This document shows positions 1-8,363 of a stretch of DNA of 64,000 nt, piece by piece. Numbering within the stretch: the first letter of the stretch is position 1; each line of letters starts with the position of its first letter. A model generated the notes under the pieces. That model had not been told where the DNA came from. It made no database searches and saw only the letters and a list, made by a program, of their open reading frames with translations. Both the position numbers and the translations under genes were made by a program. The stretch comes from Acinetobacter venetianus RAG-1 = CIP 110063 (lineage in GTDB: Bacteria > Pseudomonadota > Gammaproteobacteria > Pseudomonadales > Moraxellaceae). The stretch is from assembly GCF_000368585.1 (NCBI RefSeq), contig NZ_KB849558.1, forward strand, positions 848,722-912,721, read 5' to 3'.

Positions 1-34
1 CTTGTGGAGCTCTGCTGAGTATGAACTATTTGTT

Positions 35-283
35 TTAAGTACTAATATTTCGTTTTTTAATTTTATAAGTTCCTGATCCAGTAATTTTTTTGGCCAGCTC
101 AGGGTTACGTCCAGACAATTGTTTAATTAAGACGGGTGTACTATTTGGAGCCTTGCTCCATATGGCATCATTCTCTACATAAAGTACAGTATTGGTGCGG
201 GCTTCTTTAATAAAGCTTTCACGAAGTACCTTAGCGGCAGCTGCTGCTATATCACTTTCATCATCTAAGTTGTTAAAGCTCAT
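35..283 (-). CDS. small hypothetical protein, 82 aa
   Basis: I do not recognise this protein. It is small and hydrophilic, with no membrane segment or signal peptide. An alanine-rich helix (residues about 12-18) is followed by a basic C-terminus ending KIKKRNIST. A longer reading would start at a TTG at 307. I prefer the ATG at 283 because AAGG lies 8 bases upstream of it on the coding strand. The gene is complete in the window, and the next upstream feature is the thiolase remnant on the other strand. No neighbour suggests a role. Confidence 0.5.
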   Translation of the reverse strand: MSFNNLDDESDIAAAAAKVLRESFIKEARTNTVLYVENDAIWSKAPNSTPVLIKQLSGRNPELAKKITGSGTYKIKKRNIST

Positions 284-483
284 AACTAAAACCTTATTTC
301 GATTCAATTAGGTTAAGATAAAGAATAACATAATAGATATTAACGTAAGGCTTGGCTTTGTTAGTCCAAACCAATTCTTGTTTGAGTCTTTTTACACATA
401 GTAGTAAATTCTGAAATCTACATAGTTGTATATTATATTAAAAAAATTCTTGACTTTTTATTTGTCCTATTTTTACACGTATC

Positions 484-612
484 TCGGCTGTACCCGGTTC
501 CCGAATTATTCTTTCATTGATCTATGCATTAAAACGTTTAGGCAAGAAGAAAGGTGTTGCTGCGTTGTGTATCGGCGGCGGTGAAGCAACGGCTGTTGCG
601 ATTGAAATTTAA
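484..612 (+). pseudogene. 3' remnant of an acetyl-CoA acyltransferase (thiolase) gene
   Basis: Only the last 40 or so codons of a thiolase are left. The frame reads GSRI, then YALKRLGKKKGVAALCIGGGE, and ends at TAA 610-612. This matches the C-terminal thiolase block, where the Cys of C-I-G-G-G is the second active-site cysteine. Similarity begins near base 496. Upstream of that the sequence is AT-rich and unrelated, with no start codon or thiolase N-terminus, so the gene was cut by a deletion or insertion. Its own terminator still follows at 634-664. The intact thiolase in this window (catF) has a different C-terminus, so this is not a simple copy of it. Confidence 0.75.
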
Positions 613-633
613 ATATTTAAAATCTGAAATTAG

Positions 634-664
634 AAAAAGCATTCATTTATGAATGCTTTTTTTT
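634..664 (+). terminator. rho-independent terminator after the thiolase remnant
   Basis: A stem built on AAAGCATTCAT and ATGAATGCTTT with a 2-base loop is followed by a run of T. It lies 22 bases past the remnant's stop codon. Confidence 0.8.
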
Positions 665-734
665 GTTTTGCTGAGTTGGAATTTAAAATTGAATAATAAA
701 ATCATATCTATATTGTATTATTGCTTATATAGCT

Positions 735-766
735 AAAAAGCCCATCAAATATTTAATGGGCTTTTT
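735..766 (-). terminator. terminator of the MFS transporter gene (bidirectional)
   Basis: A perfect stem AAAAAGCCCAT / ATGGGCTTTTT with a 10-base loop lies 37 bases past the stop of the transporter gene. T runs on both strands make it usable from either side. Confidence 0.8.
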
Positions 767-802
767 ATTCTTCTTTTAAAGAACTAAATTTTGCTAATTA
801 GA

Positions 803-2164
803 TTAAGCATTACTCGACTCACTTAGGCTTACTTTTACTTGTTCCACTTGATGCTCTTCTTCATCAAACTTATGACGCTTTAAGCTTAAAATCGCAAAGA
901 TTGCAATCATGGCTGGAATAGCAATCATCACAAAATTCATTGTATGTGGAAGGTTTAAGGTCAGTAACATGCCTGTTAAAATCGGCCCGACAATTGCACC
1001 GATCCGTCCAACACCTGAAGCACAACCAATGCCTGTTGAGCGGACGCTAAGTGGATAAAACTGAGCAACATAACTATAAAGTAGAATTGAAGTACCGATA
1101 GTTGCAGCACCAGCCACAGTAACTAAACCATATAAAACATAAGCTGGTGAGTTAAATCCTAAGCCAACGAGTGCCACAACGCCTGCCATTAGCATTCCCA
1201 TAATGACGGGTTTTAAATGGAATTTATCAGAAAGAATACCGCCACCAATTGAGCCGATCATTGCTCCGACATTGAGAGCAAGTAAGAACAAAATACTCTT
1301 GCCAAGTGAATAGCCTGCCACAAGCATTAGTTTTGGCAACCAACTGCTTAATGCATAAACCATCAATAAACACATAAAGAACAATACCCAGAACATCAGT
1401 GTATTGAATGCACGACCTTGCTGGAACAGACCTCTGACAGAGCTGCCTGTTGGGACGTTATCATCATTTAAAGTTAAGCGAGTGCTGCTGGTAATAGTTT
1501 GTTCTGGTGAAATTTTTTGAATAATACGATGTGCTTGTTCAGTCTTTCCTGTTTTAACCAAGAAGGTCAAAGATTCAGGAAGAAATTTCCAAATCACTGG
1601 TAATAAAAGTAAAGGAATACCTGCAATCAAAAACATGATTTGCCATCCCTGACTTTCGACTAGATAACTACCGATTAGTGCAGAAAGAATTCCACCAATT
1701 GCATAGCCACTAAACATCGTGCCGACTAAAGTGCTGCGTATGCGTTTAGGTGCATATTCAGAAGTCAGCGCAACAAGGTTTGGCATCACGCCCCCAATAC
1801 CTAAACCTGCTAAAAACCGTAAAATGCCAAATTCGAAAGGACTTGATGCAAATGCACCTAAAAATGTAAAACCACTAAAGAATGTGACGCAAATTAAAAT
1901 CACATTTTTTCGGCCGATTTTATCTGCTAATGCACCAAAAAGCATGGCACCAAACATCATGCCACAGAGTGCGGTACTGGCCAACATTCCCGCTTGAACT
2001 GAGGTTAATGACCACTCTTGCATCAATAACGGTAATACCACACCATAAATAACGAGATCGTAACCATCAAAAATAATAATTAATAAGCACCAGAGTAAAA
2101 TCGTCCAGTGAAATGGGGTAAATTTTGCTTGATCAATTACTGCATTTACATTAACTGTTGTCAT
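803..2164 (-). CDS. MFS transporter, aromatic acid:H+ symporter (AAHS) family, BenK paralog
   Basis: This 453-residue, 12-helix inner membrane transporter probably imports an aromatic or related acid with protons. It is strikingly like BenK encoded at 55218-56582: both carry the AAHS signature IIIFDGYDLVIYGV near residue 30, GxLADKIGRK in the loop after helix 2, RFLAGLGIGGVMPN, and the C-terminal RSTGIG and RIGAIVGP blocks. A GGAG lies 7 bases before the ATG. It is the second gene after a DcaP-type porin, 95 bases downstream, so porin and permease probably form a two-gene uptake unit for both membranes. The substrate cannot be read from sequence. Benzoate itself, a hydroxybenzoate and muconate are all possible. 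It ends at the terminator at 735-766. Confidence 0.88.
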   Translation of the reverse strand: MTTVNVNAVIDQAKFTPFHWTILLWCLLIIIFDGYDLVIYGVVLPLLMQEWSLTSVQAGMLASTALCGMMFGAMLFGALADKIGRKNVILICVTFFSGFTFLGAFASSPFEFGILRFLAGLGIGGVMPNLVALTSEYAPKRIRSTLVGTMFSGYAIGGILSALIGSYLVESQGWQIMFLIAGIPLLLLPVIWKFLPESLTFLVKTGKTEQAHRIIQKISPEQTITSSTRLTLNDDNVPTGSSVRGLFQQGRAFNTLMFWVLFFMCLLMVYALSSWLPKLMLVAGYSLGKSILFLLALNVGAMIGSIGGGILSDKFHLKPVIMGMLMAGVVALVGLGFNSPAYVLYGLVTVAGAATIGTSILLYSYVAQFYPLSVRSTGIGCASGVGRIGAIVGPILTGMLLTLNLPHTMNFVMIAIPAMIAIFAILSLKRHKFDEEEHQVEQVKVSLSESSNA

Positions 2165-2259
2165 TCTTCATCTCCTCAATGAGATAATTTCCTAATCATT
2201 ATTTAAAACGACATAATGCACCTTAAAGAAAAAACATATTATTCAAGGTCTTATTTATA

Positions 2260-3549
2260 TTAAAAATCATAGCTCGCCATCATATTGATGCGGTTATCTG
2301 TCCCTGAGCGGCCATCAAATGTTTCGCGTTCGCCATAGACATACTCCATACCCAGCGTAATTGGCTTATACGGATTGTACATGGCATTAATCCAACCTTG
2401 CCAAAGCTCTTTGTTTTGGTTTGGATTATCTTTTTGGATACGGGCAAAGTCGTTATTGTCTTTAGCTTTCATATAGCCGTAGCCCAATGTTGAGCGAAGC
2501 TGAGAGTTAAATTGATGTGTAATACCCGTTGAAATTGAGTCAAACTCATTGGTTTGAATATTATTTTTGTCATCAATGGCATAGCCACTATTGGTCCACA
2601 TTAGGAAACGTCCATCACCTTTGACGTGGTAGTAGTCTGCTTTTAAGAATGTGTTTGGATTGAGCTGATATTTACCTCCTAAACCTACACCCCATGCCCA
2701 TTCATTGTCATTACTGGTTTTTTTCTCAGCAACAAAACTACGTCCCGATAGCATCGAGCCATTGTCAAATTTGTGATTCACGCGTCCAACAAATGCGGGT
2801 AAGCGCATTTCATTGTCGGGGTCCGATGTTGCTGTATATTTTGGATCTTCAACCGCTAGTGCAAAGCTGGTATTTTCTGAGAGCTTATTGCTATAACGAA
2901 CCAATGGAGAACGTTGTAAAGCACCACCCACATAGGTCGCTGCATCAATGGTTTCAGGATAGTATTCAGGTGCAATAAACGTTGACCATGTTTGACCAAT
3001 TAACCATTTATCTAAGGTCAAATATGCATGGCGAATACGAAATTGATCACGGGATGACCCACCGAAGAAATCCATTTCTAATTTCCCACCTACGTCCCCT
3101 AGAGCAGATGGCGTTTTAAAATTCAAACCAAAACGTGTCACACTCACTGTGGTGTGCAAGCGGTCTTTTTGCTGAGACTCTTCAGGTGTACCCTCTAGTG
3201 GAACACCACTGATATTGTTATACATACTCGATGCACCTTGAGCTTGATATGAGGCATCGGCACGAATGTAACCATACAAATTGACTTCAGCACCTGATTT
3301 TGTACTGAGTTTAGGCGTAAATGGTTGAACCGTTTGTGGCATAGTCGTACTTGGTGTTGAGGGTGCTGCCGCTGTCTGTACAGGCGTAGATTGTTGTACA
3401 TACTGTTGCAACATCGCTCTTAGCTCTTTCACCTCTTGGCGTAGCTGTTCGATTTCGGCACTTTCAGAAGCTGCATATGTAGGTGACATGACAGTCACTA
3501 CGGATAGAGCCAAAACACTTTTCTGTACCGTTAAAATGAAATTTTTCAT
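2260..3549 (-). CDS. DcaP-like trimeric outer membrane porin
   Basis: This 429-residue outer membrane porin has a signal peptide (residues 1-26, cleaved after SPTYA), then a heptad-like coiled coil (about 30-53, EIEQLRQEVKELRAMLQQ). A Pro/Thr/Ala-rich linker leads into a beta-barrel from about residue 90 (NLYGYIRADASYQ) to a terminal Phe (ASYDF). A coiled coil before the barrel is typical of the Acinetobacter DcaP family, whose studied members pass dicarboxylic acids. GAAGGAAG lies 12 bases before the ATG. It is followed by the BenK-like transporter. The pairing suggests uptake of an organic acid, possibly aromatic. Confidence 0.85.
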   Translation of the reverse strand: MKNFILTVQKSVLALSVVTVMSPTYAASESAEIEQLRQEVKELRAMLQQYVQQSTPVQTAAAPSTPSTTMPQTVQPFTPKLSTKSGAEVNLYGYIRADASYQAQGASSMYNNISGVPLEGTPEESQQKDRLHTTVSVTRFGLNFKTPSALGDVGGKLEMDFFGGSSRDQFRIRHAYLTLDKWLIGQTWSTFIAPEYYPETIDAATYVGGALQRSPLVRYSNKLSENTSFALAVEDPKYTATSDPDNEMRLPAFVGRVNHKFDNGSMLSGRSFVAEKKTSNDNEWAWGVGLGGKYQLNPNTFLKADYYHVKGDGRFLMWTNSGYAIDDKNNIQTNEFDSISTGITHQFNSQLRSTLGYGYMKAKDNNDFARIQKDNPNQNKELWQGWINAMYNPYKPITLGMEYVYGERETFDGRSGTDNRINMMASYDF

Positions 3550-3734
3550 TTAAATAAACTTCCTTCTTTCCTGATCATTAAGTTCTTTTAAGATCATTAT
3601 TTGTTTGCTTTGTATCCTTTGCAGTCATACCTAACCGCATTGCATTTCTTGTTTTTAATCTCAACACATTGATTTATCTTTAATTCACCTCCTATTTGAT
3701 TTGAATTTCACTTTTCACAGGCAAAAGAAGTACG

Positions 3735-3756
3735 CAGTGGCAAATATGAGCCACTG
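3735..3756. promoter_or_regulatory. perfect inverted repeat upstream of the porin gene
   Basis: CAGTGGC and GCCACTG are separated by 8 bases, between the methyltransferase stop and the porin start. No T run follows on either strand, so an operator is as likely as a weak terminator. Confidence 0.35.
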
Positions 3757-3799
3757 TCAATCAAACGCTTGGTAAAAAGTTACAAGTTAAATTTTAGTA

Positions 3800-4540
3800 T
3801 TAATGTTTTATTCCATGATGTGTTAAAGCCACATTTTTAGAATCTTGCATCACTAAAGCATTCGATTGCTTTTTGTGTGCGATCAATCCTTGATACATCA
3901 AAATCTGACTATAGGAATACACATGCTCAAAGCCTGTTTTGAGTAATAATTGCTGATATTCATCAAAACGAACGGTTGAAAAATCTTGATGTAGACGCTC
4001 AATCATTTTCTGGCACTGGGTTGATGTCAGTCCATTGTGCTGACACAAATGTTGTAGCGCCTGAAATTGTTGAGAATCGGTACAAGTCATCAAGTCATAG
4101 GTCATTAAAAGTCCCGTGTCTTTCAAACGATTATAAATCTCTTGAAAGAAAGCCTTTTTTGAGTCATCAGCAATAAAATGTGCGACAAGAATCGAAAGTG
4201 CTGCATCAAAACAAGCTTGATCGGCTAAAGCTGAGGTTTCACCATGTACAAATGAGACTTGATCAGATTTTCCTATGTTTGAAACAAGTTTTTGCGCTTT
4301 TTGTAGCATGGTTGCTGATGGATCGACCGCAGTGAACATCCAATCAGGGTGTTTCTTAAGTAGATATTCCAGTTCGTAACCTGTACCACAACCCACAATC
4401 AAGATATGTGCTTTTGGGGGTAAAACTGACTCTAAAATCGCATCCACTTGTTGATGGAGCATTTCATAACCCGGAATTAATTTACGGATATGCTGATCAT
4501 ATTCATCGACTACTTTCGAGCTATTAAAATCTTTTGCCAT
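3800..4540 (-). CDS. class I SAM-dependent methyltransferase, CmoA-like
   Basis: This 246-residue Rossmann-fold methyltransferase has motif I as ILIVGCGTGYELEYLL (residues about 46-61), an acidic residue ending strand 2 (AVDPS), and a post-motif region DAALSILVAHF. The N-terminal YDxHIRKLIPGYE segment and the closing TGFEHVYSYSQILMYQGLIAHKK resemble the CmoA family (carboxy-SAM synthase for tRNA wobble uridine). The protein is not close enough to call CmoA. The gene follows the acyl-CoA synthetase gene by 59 bases on the same strand and may be cotranscribed with it. Its substrate is unknown. Confidence 0.75.
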   Translation of the reverse strand: MAKDFNSSKVVDEYDQHIRKLIPGYEMLHQQVDAILESVLPPKAHILIVGCGTGYELEYLLKKHPDWMFTAVDPSATMLQKAQKLVSNIGKSDQVSFVHGETSALADQACFDAALSILVAHFIADDSKKAFFQEIYNRLKDTGLLMTYDLMTCTDSQQFQALQHLCQHNGLTSTQCQKMIERLHQDFSTVRFDEYQQLLLKTGFEHVYSYSQILMYQGLIAHKKQSNALVMQDSKNVALTHHGIKH

Positions 4541-4599
4541 TTTTATCTACCTGTGTTCAAGCTATTTCAATACGTTCTTTCAATGAATTATTTATTATC

Positions 4600-6294
4600 C
4601 TAGTCAAACACAGTCGCCGTTAAGTTCAGTTCAGCACGCATGATTTCCTGTAACTTAAACTTTTGAGCTTTGCCAGAAGCAGTCATTGGAAACTCGCTAA
4701 AAAATTTAACATAACGTGGCACTTTATTATGTGAAATGTGGTCTTTACAGAAGCTACGAATACTCTCTTCATCACTCTGATGATGCTCATGCAAAATAAT
4801 GCAAGCACATAATTCTTCACCATAACGAAGATCAGGTAGTCCGATCACTTGGACATCGCTAATATCGGGATGGGTATATAAGAAATCCTCGATTTCCTTT
4901 GGAAAGAGATTTTCACCACCACGAATCACGACATCTTTGATCCGTCCTTTAATTTTAACGAAGCCTTCAGCATCCATTTCTGCAATATCACCCGTGTGCA
5001 TCCAACCCGCTGCGTCTATCACTTCACGAGTCTTTTCTTCTTCACCCCAATATCCAGCCATAACTGAATAACCACGCACACATAATTCGCCTAAAGTACC
5101 TGTCGGAACAATTTGCCCTTCAAGGTCAACAATTTTGACTTCAACATGTGGGTGTACACGACCTACAGTACTTACACGCTTATCAATGGTATCGTTGACA
5201 GAGCTTTGAGCACTGACAGGCGAAGTTTCTGTCATTCCATAACAAATTGTAATTTCAGACATATGCATACGCTCGATCACACGTTGCATGATTTCACGTG
5301 GACAAGGACTACCTGCCATAATGCCTGTACGTAAACTTGATAAATCAAATTCACTGAATTGTTCATGTTCTAACGTTGCGATAAACATCGTCGGTACGCC
5401 GTAAGCAGCTGTACAACGTTCTTCGTGAATGGTTTTTAATGTATCTAATGGATTAAACACGGCTGATGGATATACCATTGTCGCGCCATGCGTAATACAT
5501 GCTAGATTCCCCATCACCATGCCAAAGCAATGAAATAATGGCACAGAAATACAGACTTTATCTTTAGACGTTAGGCGAATGCCCTCACCGACAAAATATC
5601 CATTATTTAGAATATTATGATGCGTCAACATGGTTCCTTTCGGATTGCCTGTTGTACCAGAAGTGAATTGGATATTAATGGTTTCATCGAATTGTAGTTG
5701 TTGGCTTGCAAGATCGAGTTGATCAAGTTGATCGGCAGTTGGTGGTGTGACCAGATCACTAAAACGATGAATCCCTGTATGTTGCTGTTCATCAATTTTG
5801 ATAACAAATTTTAAGAATGGCAGACGCTCAGCATGAATGATCTTATCCGTACAAAAGCTAATTTCTGGCGCAATTCTAGTGAGAAGTTCCTGATAATTTG
5901 TTGTTTTGAATTGAGATGCGATAATTAAGCCCTTACAAGAGACTTTATTGAGCACATATTCAAGTTCATGGCTTTTATAGGCTGGATTGAGATTAACTAA
6001 AACAATCCCTGCTTTAAATGCCGCAAATTGGGTGACAGTCCATTCCACACAGTTTGGTGACCAAATTGCCAGCCGATCACCCTTTTTGAGGCCGAGTTTC
6101 AGCAGACTACAGGCAAATGCCTCAACTTCCTGCTGTAATTCTCTATATGTTAACCGTCTGTTCTGATGTGAACTTACAATCGCTTCTTGATCAGCATATT
6201 GCTGACAAGCCTGATCAAATTTTTCTCCAATCGTCATCCCTAATAAGGGCTGCGAACTTGTTCCAGAGGCATAGCTTAACCGTACGTGTTGCAT
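4600..6294 (-). CDS. AMP-binding acyl-CoA synthetase (fatty/branched acid:CoA ligase)
   Basis: This 564-residue ANL-superfamily enzyme activates a carboxylic acid through an acyl-AMP to the acyl-CoA. Visible motifs are the P-loop-like FTSGTTGNPKGTMLTHHN, YGMTETSP, the hinge GWMHTGDIAEMD followed by GRIKDVVIRGGENLFPKEIE, and the catalytic Lys in MTASGKAQKFKL near the end. I chose the ATG at 6294 because AAGGAG lies 9 bases upstream; an in-frame ATG at 6357 has no such site. The gene lies downstream of the TetR gene and opposite the liu operon. I infer that it may supply isovaleryl-CoA or related branched or medium-chain acyl-CoA to that pathway, though a general FadD-like role is possible. Confidence 0.88.
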   Translation of the reverse strand: MQHVRLSYASGTSSQPLLGMTIGEKFDQACQQYADQEAIVSSHQNRRLTYRELQQEVEAFACSLLKLGLKKGDRLAIWSPNCVEWTVTQFAAFKAGIVLVNLNPAYKSHELEYVLNKVSCKGLIIASQFKTTNYQELLTRIAPEISFCTDKIIHAERLPFLKFVIKIDEQQHTGIHRFSDLVTPPTADQLDQLDLASQQLQFDETINIQFTSGTTGNPKGTMLTHHNILNNGYFVGEGIRLTSKDKVCISVPLFHCFGMVMGNLACITHGATMVYPSAVFNPLDTLKTIHEERCTAAYGVPTMFIATLEHEQFSEFDLSSLRTGIMAGSPCPREIMQRVIERMHMSEITICYGMTETSPVSAQSSVNDTIDKRVSTVGRVHPHVEVKIVDLEGQIVPTGTLGELCVRGYSVMAGYWGEEEKTREVIDAAGWMHTGDIAEMDAEGFVKIKGRIKDVVIRGGENLFPKEIEDFLYTHPDISDVQVIGLPDLRYGEELCACIILHEHHQSDEESIRSFCKDHISHNKVPRYVKFFSEFPMTASGKAQKFKLQEIMRAELNLTATVFD

Positions 6295-6397
6295 TGAATC
6301 ATTCTCCTTGATTCTTTTTAATTCTGTTCTTACATCATCTAATTGTTGTAACTGCAACTACTCTTCAAACTGCCTATTCTGTGGTTTTAATTGTTGC

Positions 6398-7021
6398 TTA
6401 TGCCTGCTTTCTCCTTACGGCATCTACACAAAAATCAGCAATCTGTTTTGAAAAATAGTCTTTATGTTGCTGATCAAACTTTGTGTTTTGAGCTGGGTCT
6501 AAAGGTTCAACCACAACGAAAGTCATGGCACCAACTACACATAGCGCTGTAGTGTTCAAATCCTCTAAAACAAACTCACCACTCGCATTTCCATCAGCAA
6601 GTATTTTAATAACACTCCGTTTAATCAACTGCTTAACACGAAAACGCTCATGCTCGACCGTTGAATCAACGGGTTCAAACATCAGTGAATATGCAAGCTG
6701 GGGACTATTCAGTGCCCGTTTTACAAAAGTTGCTACCGCTTTATGCAATTTCTGTTCGGCTGGCAGATCACTTTCCGTAATCGCATCAATTACTAGTAGT
6801 TCGGTATTGATGGCTTCGGATAGAACTTCGATCAGCACCTGACTTTTATTGTCAAAGTAGCGATAAACCAACCCACTCGAAACGCCTGCTTGCTCAGCAA
6901 TCGTTTGAATTTGTGCGTCTTTAAACCCTCCTTCTGAAATTAGATTTCGAGCAGAACTTAAAATCGCCTTGCGATTCTGTTCCATTCTTTCTTGCATCAA
7001 AGATGATCGTTTATAGCTCAT
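6398..7021 (-). CDS. TetR-family transcriptional regulator of the liu region
   Basis: This 207-residue protein has an N-terminal TetR helix-turn-helix (about residues 12-58: KAILSSARNLI, then IAEQAGVSSGLVYRYFDNKSQVL) and a variable all-helical ligand-binding domain. It is divergent from liuABCDE, with 145 bases between the genes, and lies upstream of the acyl-CoA synthetase on its own strand. This layout suggests it represses both directions and responds to an acyl-CoA or acid of the leucine/isovalerate route. The inverted repeat at 7043-7083 is its likely operator. No strong ribosome binding site precedes the ATG. Confidence 0.85.
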   Translation of the reverse strand: MSYKRSSLMQERMEQNRKAILSSARNLISEGGFKDAQIQTIAEQAGVSSGLVYRYFDNKSQVLIEVLSEAINTELLVIDAITESDLPAEQKLHKAVATFVKRALNSPQLAYSLMFEPVDSTVEHERFRVKQLIKRSVIKILADGNASGEFVLEDLNTTALCVVGAMTFVVVEPLDPAQNTKFDQQHKDYFSKQIADFCVDAVRRKQA

Positions 7022-7042
7022 GAAATTTATTCTCTAACAAAT

Positions 7043-7083
7043 AAAGTGAATTGTAAATCAATTTATGAATCTCTATTCACTTT
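7043..7083. promoter_or_regulatory. candidate TetR operator and liuA promoter
   Basis: AAAGTGAAT (7043-7051) and ATTCACTTT (7075-7083) form a perfect 9-base inverted repeat around 23 bases. The right arm overlaps a possible -35 TTCACT (7076-7081). A possible -10, TATGGT (7099-7104), follows at 17 bases. A repressor bound here would block RNA polymerase at liuA. Confidence 0.5.
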
Positions 7084-7108
7084 TTTAAAAATTCATTGTA
7101 TGGTACTT

Positions 7109-7134
7109 CATAAGCACACACAAGAATGCTTATG
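7109..7134 (+). promoter_or_regulatory. inverted repeat in the liuA leader
   Basis: CATAAGCA and TGCTTATG form a perfect 8-base inverted repeat around 10 bases, about 30 bases before the liuA start. It could be a leader hairpin or a second regulator site. Confidence 0.4.
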
Positions 7135-7166
7135 GAACAACAAATATAACCAATGGGATGAACACA

Positions 7167-8339
7167 ATGAACCTACGTAGCTTGAATTTTGGTCTGGATG
7201 AAACACTAATTGCCCTTCAAGATTCAGTTGCGGCATTTTGTGCAAAAGAAATTGCACCGATTGCTCAACAAGTTGATCAAGATAATCACTTTCCTGCACA
7301 TCTGTGGAAAAAATTTGGAGATATGGGCTTATTGGGCCTAACAGTTTCTGAAGAATATGGTGGTACAAATTTAGGTTATCTTGCGCATATTATTGTTTTG
7401 CAAGAAATCTCTCGCGCTTCAGCAGCAATCGGTCTGTCCTACGGTGCACACTCAAACTTATGTATCAACCAAATTAACCGTAATGGTAGTGAACAGCAAA
7501 AACAAAAATATTTACCTAAGTTAGTTTCAGGTGATTTTGTCGGCGCGTTGGCTATGTCTGAACCAAATGCGGGTTCAGATGTGGTGAGCATGAAATTACG
7601 CGCTGAGCAAAAAGGTGATCATTTTGTTCTTAATGGTTCAAAGATGTGGATTACCAACGGCGGTGATGCAGATGTTTTGGTGGTGTATGCCAAAACTGAC
7701 CCTCATGCTGGCGCTAAAGGTATGACGGCTTTCTTAATTGAAAAAGATATGAAAGGTTTTAGTCATGGTAAGCATTTAGACAAGCTCGGTATGCGCGGTT
7801 CAAATACCTTCCCTCTATTTTTCGATAATGTTGAAGTACCAATTGAGAATGTACTCGGTGGCGTAGGCAACGGTGCAAAAGTTTTAATGAGTGGGTTGGA
7901 TTATGAGCGTGCCGTATTAAGTGCTGGCCCTTTAGGCATTATGGATGCCTGTTTAGATGTTGTTATCCCCTACATTCATCAACGTGAACAATTTGGTCAG
8001 GCTTTAGGTGAGTTCCAGTTGATGCAAGGAAAGCTTGCAGATATGTACTCCACTTGGTTGGCTTGTAAAGCACTTGTATATGCTGTTGGTGCAGCCTGTG
8101 ATAAGGCCGATCATGATCGGAGTCTGCGTAAAGATGCTGCAAGTGCCATTTTATACGCTGCTGAGAAAGCAACATGGATGGCAGGTGAAGCAATTCAGAC
8201 CTTAGGTGGAAATGGTTATATCAATGAATTCCCTACAGGTCGTTTATGGCGTGATGCAAAACTTTATGAAATTGGTGCGGGAACATCTGAAATTCGCCGT
8301 ATGTTAATCGGTCGTGAACTGTTTAATGAAACCAAATAA
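7167..8339 (+). CDS. liuA: isovaleryl-CoA dehydrogenase
   Basis: This flavin-dependent acyl-CoA dehydrogenase of 390 residues oxidises isovaleryl-CoA to 3-methylcrotonyl-CoA in leucine breakdown. It has the family blocks [32 protein letters not shown] and [13 protein letters not shown]. The glutamate in [13 protein letters not shown] (about residue 247) sits where isovaleryl-CoA dehydrogenases keep their catalytic base, unlike short-chain enzymes that place it late in the chain. An in-frame ATG lies at 7158. I prefer 7167 because the GGGA motif then stands 9 bases upstream and the N-terminus (MNLRSLNF) matches relatives. It is first in a tight five-gene operon. Confidence 0.93.
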   Translation: MNLRSLNFGLDETLIALQDSVAAFCAKEIAPIAQQVDQDNHFPAHLWKKFGDMGLLGLTVSEEYGGTNLGYLAHIIVLQEISRASAAIGLSYGAHSNLCINQINRNGSEQQKQKYLPKLVSGDFVGALAMSEPNAGSDVVSMKLRAEQKGDHFVLNGSKMWITNGGDADVLVVYAKTDPHAGAKGMTAFLIEKDMKGFSHGKHLDKLGMRGSNTFPLFFDNVEVPIENVLGGVGNGAKVLMSGLDYERAVLSAGPLGIMDACLDVVIPYIHQREQFGQALGEFQLMQGKLADMYSTWLACKALVYAVGAACDKADHDRSLRKDAASAILYAAEKATWMAGEAIQTLGGNGYINEFPTGRLWRDAKLYEIGAGTSEIRRMLIGRELFNETK

Positions 8340-8363
8340 TAACGACAAATAAGGATGCATCTG

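Noticed and set aside
484..525. Possible tRNA or att site around GGTTCCCGAATT at the thiolase break
   Set aside because: It recalls a T-loop, but no cloverleaf can be formed and the bases encode G-S-R-I of the thiolase.
2694..2978. 94-codon plus-strand frame inside the porin gene
   Set aside because: It lies wholly within the clear porin coding sequence, has no ribosome site and no recognisable product.
6295..6357. N-terminal extension of the acyl-CoA synthetase
   Set aside because: AAGGAG sits 9 bases before the ATG at 6294, and the extra 21 residues have no family match.
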